DNA of 15,017 nucleotides, from assembly GCA_946184195.1 (NCBI GenBank), contig CAMHEP010000026.1:1-15017 (forward strand), given 5' to 3'. The notes beneath the pieces were generated by a model that did not search any database, was not told where the DNA came from, and saw nothing but the letters and a program-made list of their open reading frames with translations. Both the position numbers and the translations under genes were made by a program. Of the stretch, positions 9,033-15,017 are shown in pieces (positions within the stretch are counted from its first letter, which is position 1; every line of letters starts with the position of its first letter). Source of the DNA: an uncultured Bacteroidales bacterium (GTDB lineage Bacteria > Bacteroidota > Bacteroidia > Bacteroidales > Paludibacteraceae).

Positions 9033-9047
9033 AAAAGTACTACTTTT
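9033..9047. promoter_or_regulatory. 15-bp odd palindrome over the pot promoter -7 element
   Basis: AAAAGTA-C-TACTTTT is a perfect inverted repeat with 7-base arms and a one-base centre. It covers all but one base of the -7 element and directly abuts the 16-bp palindrome at 9048-9063. It may be a second operator half or simply a by-product of the TACTTTTG element beside a T-run. Confidence 0.4.
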
Positions 9048-9063
9048 TTTGCATATATGCAAA
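9048..9063. promoter_or_regulatory. 16-bp perfect palindrome over the pot promoter -33 element (candidate operator)
   Basis: TTTGCATATATGCAAA is identical to its own reverse complement over all 16 bases. Its end supplies the -33 TTTG of the pot promoter. A dimeric DNA-binding protein sitting here would block or alter RNA polymerase binding. I cannot match it to a known regulator, and an AT-rich region produces palindromes by chance more readily than average. Confidence 0.5.
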
Positions 9064-9150
9064 TATAAGGGAATCTTTTTTTATTTTTGAACGAATATAA
9101 AATCACACGATAGAAAATATACATTTTACGTCAATTTATCTACATATTAT

Positions 9151-9183
9151 TTTTGCGGGAACGATTAAAAATCCCTAACTTTG
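9151..9183 (+). promoter_or_regulatory. Predicted Bacteroides-type promoter of nrdDG
   Basis: TTTTG at 9151-9155 is followed by 20 bases and TAACTTTG at 9176-9183, a good -33/-7 pair. The transcript would begin near 9190 and carry an AT-rich leader of about 50 bases to nrdD. TATTTTTG at 9148-9155 also fits a -7 box but has no good -33 partner. The rest of the 255-base divergent region (8989-9243) is AT-rich, with T-tracts and no gene seen. I found no convincing pair of NrdR boxes. Confidence 0.75.
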
Positions 9184-9243
9184 CAAAGATTTTCAACCTC
9201 TAATAGGAAAAAACATTTACCTTAATATATCATTATAAAAATT

Positions 9244-11355
9244 ATGGAAACGTATATCGTTAAAAGAGACGGGAAAAGAGAAGTTTTCAACATCGAGAAG
9301 ATTAGTGCCGCCATCAGTAAGGCATTTTTAGCAGTTGGTTCGTTTGCGACTCAAGAGGTGTTGACAGGAGTATTAAGCCATCTACGTATCCAGAACGAGA
9401 CCAATGTGGAGGAGATACAGAATCAGGTTGAGGTTGCGCTTATGGCAGAGGGGTATTATCAGGTTGCAAAAGCCTACATGCTGTATCGTCACGGACATAG
9501 TGAGGATCGTGAGACACAGCAGCGTTTGGAGTTTTTGATGGCATATTGCAATGCAGCCAATGCAGCAGAGGGAAGTAAGTTTGACGCCAATGCCAATGTG
9601 GAGAATAAGAATATTGCCACACTGATTGGTGAGTTGCCCAAACAAGGTTTCATTCGTTTGAACAGACGTTTGCTCAACGAACGTATTAAGCAAATGTATG
9701 GCAAGGAATTGTCAGACAAATATATGTCACTTCTCAACCAGCACTTCATCTACAAAAACGATGAGACCAATCTGGCTAACTACTGTGCCAGCATCACGAT
9801 GTACCCCTGGTTAATCGGTGGTACTAAGGCAGTCGGAGGAAACTCGACTCCTCCGACTAATTTGAAGTCATTCTGCGGTGGATTTGTAAATATGGTATTC
9901 ATTGTAAGCTCGATGCTGTCAGGCGCGTGCGCTACGCCCGAGTTCCTTATGTATATGAACTATTTCATTGAGTTGGAGTATGGTGAGGATTACTATAAGC
10001 GCGCTGATGAAGTAGTTGATTTAAGTTTGAAACACAGGACTCTGGATCGAGTCATCACAGACTGCTTCCAACAGATTGTATATAGTATAAACCAGCCTTC
10101 AGGTGCACGTAACTTCCAAAGTGTATTCTGGAACATCAGTTACTATGATCGCTATTATTTCGAATCTCTATTCGGTAATTTCTTCTTCCCCAACGGCGAG
10201 AGACCTCACTGGGATTCCCTGAACTGGCTACAAAAGCGCTTTATGCGTTGGTTCAACGAAGAGCGCACCCATGCTGTCCTCACCTTCCCTGTAGAGACGA
10301 TGGCATTGCTTGCCGAAGGCGACGATGTGAAGGATAAGGAGTATGCAGACTTCACTGCAGAGATGTATGCAGCCGGTCACTCGTTCTTCACCTATCTTAG
10401 CGACAATGCGGATAGTTTATCGAGTTGCTGCCGATTGAGAAACGAAATCACGGACAATGGATTCAGCTATACCTTAGGAGCCGGAGGTGTATCAACGGGT
10501 TCGAAGAGTGTACTGAGTCTCAATATCAACCGTTGTATCCAATATGCGGTACGTAATAACATCCCTTATGAGAAATATATAGAAGATGTAGTGGACTTGA
10601 TGCACAAGGTACAGCTCGCGTATAACGAGAACTTGAAGGATTTCCAAAAGAAAGGTCTGCTACCGCTCTTTGATGCCGGATATATCAACATTGGACGTCA
10701 ATATCTCACCATCGGTGTAAACGGAATGGTAGAAGGAGCAGAGTTTCTTGGTATAGAGATTAGTGACAATCCCAAATATGTTAATTACGTACAGTCCATC
10801 CTCGGAATTATAGAGAGACTGAATAAGCAATATCGCACCAAGGAGGTAATGTTCAACTGCGAGATGATACCGGCAGAGAACGTTGGTGTAAAACATGCTA
10901 AGTGGGACAAGGAGGACGGCTATAGTGTACCGCGTGAATGCTACAACAGTTATTTCTATATTGTAGAGGATGAGAAGACTACTGTATTGGATCGTTTCCG
11001 TCTGCATGGTCGCAAGTACATTGAGCACCTGACAGGAGGAAGTGCATTGCATTGCAACCTGGATGAGCACTTGAGCAAGGAGCAATATCGTCAGTTGTTA
11101 CGCGTCGCTGCTAAGGAAGGATGCAACTACTTCACCTTCAATATCCCCAACACGGTATGCAATGACTGCGGACATATAGACAAACGCTATTTGAAGGCAT
11201 GTCCTAAGTGCGGCAGTGAGAACTTGGATTACCTGACTCGTGTGATTGGATATATGAAACGAATCAGTAATTTCTCTGCAGCCCGTCAGAAAGAAGCTTC
11301 ACGTCGCTATTATGCGAACCTACGTGGAGAGAATGAACTAAAGAAAGAAGCATAA
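9244..11355 (+). CDS. nrdD: Anaerobic (class III) ribonucleoside-triphosphate reductase NrdD
   Basis: Reduces ribonucleoside triphosphates to deoxyribonucleotides using an oxygen-sensitive glycyl radical; the cytoplasmic source of dNTPs in anaerobic growth. The 703 residues start with a single ATP-cone (about 3-92, opening YIVKRDGKREVF), the site where ATP activates and dATP inhibits. The catalytic barrel follows, with candidate active-site cysteines C181 and C395/C396 (SSCCRLRNE). The C-terminal glycyl-radical domain has a zinc site, C639/C642 and C653/C656 (CNDCGH, CPKCGS), and the radical glycine is G669 in RVIGYM. Length and architecture agree with the ATP-cone NrdD studied in Prevotella copri. 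ATG 9244 gives the complete ATP-cone. nrdG follows after 20 bases. All key elements are present, so the enzyme should be functional. Confidence 0.96.
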   Translation: METYIVKRDGKREVFNIEKISAAISKAFLAVGSFATQEVLTGVLSHLRIQNETNVEEIQNQVEVALMAEGYYQVAKAYMLYRHGHSEDRETQQRLEFLMAYCNAANAAEGSKFDANANVENKNIATLIGELPKQGFIRLNRRLLNERIKQMYGKELSDKYMSLLNQHFIYKNDETNLANYCASITMYPWLIGGTKAVGGNSTPPTNLKSFCGGFVNMVFIVSSMLSGACATPEFLMYMNYFIELEYGEDYYKRADEVVDLSLKHRTLDRVITDCFQQIVYSINQPSGARNFQSVFWNISYYDRYYFESLFGNFFFPNGERPHWDSLNWLQKRFMRWFNEERTHAVLTFPVETMALLAEGDDVKDKEYADFTAEMYAAGHSFFTYLSDNADSLSSCCRLRNEITDNGFSYTLGAGGVSTGSKSVLSLNINRCIQYAVRNNIPYEKYIEDVVDLMHKVQLAYNENLKDFQKKGLLPLFDAGYINIGRQYLTIGVNGMVEGAEFLGIEISDNPKYVNYVQSILGIIERLNKQYRTKEVMFNCEMIPAENVGVKHAKWDKEDGYSVPRECYNSYFYIVEDEKTTVLDRFRLHGRKYIEHLTGGSALHCNLDEHLSKEQYRQLLRVAAKEGCNYFTFNIPNTVCNDCGHIDKRYLKACPKCGSENLDYLTRVIGYMKRISNFSAARQKEASRRYYANLRGENELKKEA

Positions 11356-11375
11356 GTGATACGAATGAGAAGACG

Positions 11376-11828
11376 ATGAAATATTGTTCATTCGATATCG
11401 TATTTCAAGAAGTGCCAGGGGAAATAACCCTGGCACTTAATATCACCAATTGTCCTATACACTGCAAAGGATGTCATAGTCCACACCTTTGGGAGGATGC
11501 GGGAGAGGTTTTGGATGAAGAGGAATTACGTCGATTAATAGATCTTTATCGAGGTGAAGTGACATGTGTGTGTTTCATGGGCGGAGATGCAGATTTGAAG
11601 ACCATAGAGTCACTCTGTCGAGTCGCACGAGAGGAAGGAGTGAAGACAGCATGGTATACCGGTCGTCAGGCGTTTCCACAGAGCATGCCTATAGAGATAT
11701 GGGACTACGTGAAAGTTGGTCCTTATGACGAAGATTTAGGTGGTTTGAGAAGCCGCAAGACCAACCAACGGTTCTATCGCATCGAACAAGGAAAGATGGT
11801 CGATATTACAGAGCGTTTTTGGCGATAG
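11376..11828 (+). CDS. nrdG: Anaerobic ribonucleotide reductase activating protein NrdG (radical SAM)
   Basis: Generates the glycyl radical on NrdD by reductive cleavage of S-adenosylmethionine. The 150 residues contain the radical-SAM cluster motif C26-x3-C30-x2-C33 (NCPIHCKGCHS), followed by the SAM-binding GGDA at 69-72. This is the short form normal for NrdG. It starts 20 bases after the nrdD stop, with GAGAAG shortly upstream of the ATG as a plausible ribosome site, so both genes should be on one mRNA. An unusual perfect hairpin occupies codons 12-21. Confidence 0.95.
   Translation: MKYCSFDIVFQEVPGEITLALNITNCPIHCKGCHSPHLWEDAGEVLDEEELRRLIDLYRGEVTCVCFMGGDADLKTIESLCRVAREEGVKTAWYTGRQAFPQSMPIEIWDYVKVGPYDEDLGGLRSRKTNQRFYRIEQGKMVDITERFWR
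11410..11438 (+). other. Perfect 11-bp hairpin inside the 5' part of nrdG
   Basis: AAGTGCCAGGG (11410-11420) pairs without mismatch with CCCTGGCACTT (11428-11438) around a 7-base loop. The stem begins 34 bases after the A of the nrdG start codon and lies within coding sequence (residues E12 to L21). It is not followed by a T-run, so it is not a standard terminator. It could slow ribosomes, be a cleavage or stability element, or be a protein-binding site. Confidence 0.6.
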
Positions 11829-11861
11829 GATAAGTTAGAAAGTTAAAATCGTTAGAAGAAA

Positions 11862-11902
11862 AATGATAGCCTCTCCCTTTCGGAAGAGGCTATCATTATT
11901 TT
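11862..11902. terminator. Probable bidirectional intrinsic terminator between nrdG and the surface-protein gene
   Basis: AATGATAGCCTCT (11862-11874) and AGAGGCTATCATT (11885-11897) form a perfect 13-bp stem with a 10-base loop, 33 bases after the nrdG stop. On the plus strand it is followed by ATTATTTTG; on the minus strand by TTTTTCTTC. It therefore fits the 3' ends of both converging genes, nrdG and the gene ending at 11951. Confidence 0.85.
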
Positions 11903-11950
11903 GTGCGAATACAGCAGACAATAATTCGTTATTATTTTTTTTCAGGATCA

Positions 11951-14900
11951 TCAATAAACGATGAAGCGTATCATATGCTCCACGTCACCGCAGCGTGTCC
12001 AGATGAAATACACTCCCGGCGGCAAGTAGATATGTTCGGCAGTATTGATAGCTATTTCTGTCTTTCCTCCACCCGGTGTATTTTCCTCGCTTGGCGAGAA
12101 GATATCAAACTGGCGCTTACCCACGATATCGTAGCACTCAATATCGGTATCCTTCATGCCGTCCAGTCCACTCAGAATCATCGTTTCACCATAGTGAATA
12201 TAGTTAGGCGTTAGTTCAACGGGCACATAGTGAGCCGACGAACGCCAATCAACAGTATCTGAGTGGAGAATCATGTCACAATCATCTTCGTTCTTCGCTT
12301 CAATAACGACATAGAACTTGCCTACAAGCGGTTGCTCATTTGAGTAAACATAGCCGCCCATCTTAACGGGAACCATCTCACCATTAGAGATATCGTACCA
12401 ATGCACGTTATGTTGACCGAAGGTATAGCGTGTCTTGAGGATAGTAGTATCGACAGCAAGGTAACGGTGAGCATACTTCTTGATGAGCCAGAAGCGATCG
12501 TCTTCAGGTGCGTTCACCACTATAGCGATACGAGAGGTGATTGAGCGACAAACGGTCGTAATAGTAACACGTAACCAGAGGGAATCAAGACCACCAGGCA
12601 CCTTATCTCCATCTATCAATGCGAGATTGGTCAGCGGGTTAATCACCTCCAGTAAAGCGGTAGCTGTAGTGCCAAGTGAAGCCATACTTGCCACATCGCC
12701 GTCTAAGACAGCACGTGCACCAGAAGCATCCAAGACATCACCACAAGTAAGATCAAACTGAGCAGCCACGTCATCCATGAATGAGGTAGGTACATACGAT
12801 TCGTTGTAATAGAAGCGTACATTATAGGTAATGACGGAATCATGCCCAACCGTCTGTCCACCAATCAGGACATCTGCGCGTGGACGCTCGTCAACGACGG
12901 TTGTATTACCCGTTAGCGTATGACCGAGGAAGTCGCTATAGTAGAGATCTTCGGTATGCTCAGAGCATAACATAGTGTCACGCGTCAAGCTAATGGTCTG
13001 CACATCGATGACGATAAGACGCAAGATAAAGAGCGAGTCGATACACCGGGTATTCGGATAGTAAACCGTATCTTTGACGGTGGTATCCCGTGGCGTCGAG
13101 TCGTAAGTACGTCCGCGCCAAGTGTACGGCAACAACGTTGTATCGGCATAGACGCGGATACTATCTGTATATATCTTATCATTATCCAGTGGCAGACGGA
13201 TTACGCGAATAGTATAGCGAGCAGAGTCACAAACACCAGTCGCATAGCGAACCGTATCATAAAGGATAGTCGTGTCGGCCGTGAGGGTAAAGATACTATC
13301 ATGCCATGTATGCCATGAATAGGTAACTGCTGTAGAGCACTCGTAAACATCACCATCATTTTGATCCGTAACGGACAATCGAACTACGGTCATCGTGAAA
13401 CGTATGCTATCACATCCAGACGAGTAACGCAGCGTGTCGTAGAGGACGGTATTAGCAGTAGTAATCGGATAGGTATGACCATGCCATAGATAGGATGTCT
13501 CACCACTACATATAGTATCACGTTCGATAGAGTCCTTAGCGAGCTGACGAACCACATGGAGTGAATAGTACGCACTATCGCACAGGCTTCGCTCGTAGCG
13601 AACAGTATCCAGAAGGATAGTATCGAGAACGCTGAGCGGCAAGTTGTAGGTATGACTACGCCAAGATAGCGAGGTCTCCGTTTCGCACAAAGCCTGATTA
13701 GCAGCAATGCTATCCACGAGTCGGTAACGAATGACGCGATAACTATAGTATACACTATCACAGCCGGTCAAACTATAGTGAGCCGTATCGTACAGCATCG
13801 TCGTATCGTTGGTCAACGGGTAGGTGTGACCATGCCATAGGATTGTATTTACATCACCACAGAGGAGCGTATCCACAGTCGGCATAGTGGTAGGAGTATG
13901 CAAGATGACACGCATCGAATAGTGAACACTATCACAGCCGGACTTATAGAACAGCGTATCGTACAACATCGTGGTATCCGCAGTGAGTGTATATTGACGT
14001 GAACGCCAGAAATAGGAAGTTACCTGACCACAGAGAATAACTTCATCCATGGGATTGTCAATTGCCGGTTGACGTATAAAGCGACGCTGTAAGTGTACAC
14101 TATCGCAACCGGTAGCGACATAATACAACGTATCATAGAGCATCGTGGTATCAGCTTTCAGGGCAAAGTCCTTACCATTCCATGTCACAGAATCCGGAGC
14201 ACCACACAATATAGTATCTGCCAAGATAGGCATATCTACAGCATGGAGACGGATGACACGACGCAGACGGTGTACACTATCGCATGAGTTCGTATAATAT
14301 AAGGTGTCGTGGAGATAGGTGGTATCCGCATTAATTGCATATAAGCTATCATGCCACAGGATGGTATCCACCACTCCGCAAAGGAAGGTATCCGCTTCAA
14401 CCTCAGGCACAGGATACAGAACGTTCAAATTGAGGCGGACGATACTATCACAACCGTAACGGTTGATGAGGGTATCGATGATGACAGTATCTGTACTGAG
14501 CGAAAGGGTATCATGCCAGATAAACGGTGTATCCAGAGCACAGATTGTAGTATCCAAGACGAACGAATCGGGCAAGCAGAGAACCTCTAACTCCAGATGG
14601 ACAATACTATCACAACCAATAATGTTTGTGAGCGTATCTGCATAGTGGAATACACCGGTACTATCACCCGTTATCATCTCGCAGCCGAAGATATACGTCT
14701 CGCCTACGTTGATGCTATCGTGCAGGGCAACGCTGTCAGGAACACATGCAGGCGGTTCCGGCAAAGCGATGACATGGAGCGTCAAGGCAATGATACTATC
14801 GCAAGCGTCTGCCAGTTTCGGCAGGCTAATAGTGTCTTGGATAATTTGACCGGCGGTTTCACCACGGAGGGTGTCGCAGCCGTGGATATAGGTCTCACCG

Positions 14901-15017
14901 ACGTAGATGCTATCCACGAGAGATACCGTATCGTTGGTGCATACAGGTGTCGGTTCCGGCAAAGCGATGACATGGAGTGTCAAAGCAATGATACTATCGC
15001 AAGCGTCTGCCAGTTTC
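11951..15017 (-). CDS. Giant repeat-containing secreted surface protein with putative T9SS sorting domain (5' part off window)
   Basis: At least 1,021 codons are open to the right window edge, so the start and signal peptide lie outside. Numbering from the first Met in the window (14983): residues 1-140 hold long repeats of about 64-66 residues (LTLHVIALPEP, VGETYI.GC, CDSI). Residues 143-602 hold eight units of 54-59 residues of the form C-x7-8-W..., DTT.LYDT..Y, GCDSV, and 603-660 a degenerate ninth. Residues 660-915 are not repetitive. Residues 920-1010 (PNYIHYGE, ECYDIVGKRQ, LPPGVYFIW, final IRFIVY) resemble a type A T9SS C-terminal sorting domain, which would direct export and anchoring to the cell surface. 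Units ending in GCDS followed by a beta-strand are common in large Bacteroidota surface proteins. An adhesin or structural role is likely but unproven. It converges on nrdG across a shared terminator. Confidence 0.85.
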   Translation of the reverse strand, partial: KLADACDSIIALTLHVIALPEPTPVCTNDTVSLVDSIYVGETYIHGCDTLRGETAGQIIQDTISLPKLADACDSIIALTLHVIALPEPPACVPDSVALHDSINVGETYIFGCEMITGDSTGVFHYADTLTNIIGCDSIVHLELEVLCLPDSFVLDTTICALDTPFIWHDTLSLSTDTVIIDTLINRYGCDSIVRLNLNVLYPVPEVEADTFLCGVVDTILWHDSLYAINADTTYLHDTLYYTNSCDSVHRLRRVIRLHAVDMPILADTILCGAPDSVTWNGKDFALKADTTMLYDTLYYVATGCDSVHLQRRFIRQPAIDNPMDEVILCGQVTSYFWRSRQYTLTADTTMLYDTLFYKSGCDSVHYSMRVILHTPTTMPTVDTLLCGDVNTILWHGHTYPLTNDTTMLYDTAHYSLTGCDSVYYSYRVIRYRLVDSIAANQALCETETSLSWRSHTYNLPLSVLDTILLDTVRYERSLCDSAYYSLHVVRQLAKDSIERDTICSGETSYLWHGHTYPITTANTVLYDTLRYSSGCDSIRFTMTVVRLSVTDQNDGDVYECSTAVTYSWHTWHDSIFTLTADTTILYDTVRYATGVCDSARYTIRVIRLPLDNDKIYTDSIRVYADTTLLPYTWRGRTYDSTPRDTTVKDTVYYPNTRCIDSLFILRLIVIDVQTISLTRDTMLCSEHTEDLYYSDFLGHTLTGNTTVVDERPRADVLIGGQTVGHDSVITYNVRFYYNESYVPTSFMDDVAAQFDLTCGDVLDASGARAVLDGDVASMASLGTTATALLEVINPLTNLALIDGDKVPGGLDSLWLRVTITTVCRSITSRIAIVVNAPEDDRFWLIKKYAHRYLAVDTTILKTRYTFGQHNVHWYDISNGEMVPVKMGGYVYSNEQPLVGKFYVVIEAKNEDDCDMILHSDTVDWRSSAHYVPVELTPNYIHYGETMILSGLDGMKDTDIECYDIVGKRQFDIFSPSEENTPGGGKTEIAINTAEHIYLPPGVYFIWTRCGDVEHMIRFIVY
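13004..14557 (-). repeat. Array of eight two-cysteine repeats plus one degenerate unit
   Basis: First cysteines fall at residues 148, 202, 260, 318, 375, 433, 492 and 549 (numbered from Met 14983), a period of 54-59. Each is followed 30-36 residues later by the cysteine of GCDS or CDS (178, 234, 293, 350, 408, 468, 524, 585). Shared features between them are a Trp about 6-10 residues after the first Cys and DTT.LYDT.(Y/F)Y. The spacing suggests one disulfide per unit. The ninth unit (about 603-660) keeps W622 and C647 but lacks the first cysteine. Confidence 0.8.
14753..14819 (-). repeat. 67-bp near-identical DNA repeat, copy within window
   Basis: Differs at only two positions from 14951-15017, exactly 198 bases (66 codons) away. 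It encodes the KLADACDSIIALTLHVIALP segment. Such identity, in a protein whose other repeats have diverged, points to recent duplication or gene conversion. Confidence 0.85.
14951..15017 (-). repeat. 67-bp near-identical DNA repeat, copy at the window edge
   Basis: Partner of 14753-14819 (two mismatches in 67 bases). It runs into the right edge, so the match may continue outside and more 198-bp units may follow. Confidence 0.85.

Larger units (their letters stand above)
9032..9063 (-). promoter_or_regulatory. Predicted Bacteroides-type promoter of the pot cluster
   Basis: On the minus strand, TTTG (9063-9060) is followed by exactly 20 bases and then TACTTTTG (9039-9032). This fits the primary sigma-factor consensus of Bacteroidota (-33 TTTG, 19-21 base spacer, -7 TAnnTTTG). 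Transcription would start near 9025-9033, leaving a leader of about 40 bases before potA, too short for a riboswitch. No further promoter is evident between the cluster genes, whose gaps are all 25 bases or less. Confidence 0.75.

Noticed and set aside
9064..9243. NrdR boxes upstream of nrdD
   Set aside because: Stretches such as ACACGATAGAAAAT share a few bases with the NrdR consensus, but there is no symmetric box nor a second copy at the proper spacing.
10660..11085. 141-codon minus-strand frame inside nrdD
   Set aside because: nrdD is continuous and conserved here; the frame lacks promoter, ribosome site and domains.
11951..15017. Periodic DNA repeats that might suggest a CRISPR array
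   Set aside because: The period follows 54-66 codon protein units in an open frame, without short identical repeats and unique spacers.

Overview
The window looks like chromosomal DNA of an anaerobic Bacteroidota, most likely a Prevotella-like member of the Bacteroidales. Four things point there: promoters of the Bacteroides type (a -33 TTTG and a -7 TAnnTTTG), a class III ribonucleotide reductase with an N-terminal ATP-cone, an outer-membrane barrel with the N-terminal signature seen in Bacteroidota receptor-like proteins, and a repeat-rich surface protein ending in what looks like a type IX secretion (T9SS) sorting domain. No tRNA, rRNA, insertion sequence, integrase or CRISPR array was seen.

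Layout. The left 9 kb (minus strand) is one tightly packed cluster that reads potA-potB-potC-potD, then a long TPR protein, then an outer-membrane beta-barrel protein cut by the left edge. Gaps are 2, 15, 7 and 25 bases, and the last pair overlaps by 4 bases (ATGA). It probably starts at a Bacteroides-type promoter at 9032-9063, whose -33 and -7 elements are each covered by a perfect palindrome. PotABCD is a polyamine-type ABC importer with two uncommon features: PotD carries a C-terminal membrane anchor, and PotA has an extended, internally duplicated C-terminal region.

A 255-base AT-rich divergent region (8989-9243) separates this cluster from nrdD-nrdG on the plus strand. These encode the oxygen-sensitive ribonucleotide reductase and its radical-SAM activase, which together make dNTPs without oxygen. 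A perfect 11-bp hairpin lies inside the first codons of nrdG. A 13-bp hairpin after nrdG probably stops transcription from both directions.

The right 3 kb (minus strand) is the C-terminal 1,021 or so codons of a giant secreted protein. Nearest the right edge are 66-residue repeats that are nearly identical in DNA. They are followed by eight 54-59-residue repeats with two cysteines each, one degenerate unit, a non-repetitive region and the putative T9SS sorting domain.

The best candidate for something undescribed is the physical and probably transcriptional union of a polyamine importer with a TPR protein and a barrel that shows no plug domain. A functional link is inference only.
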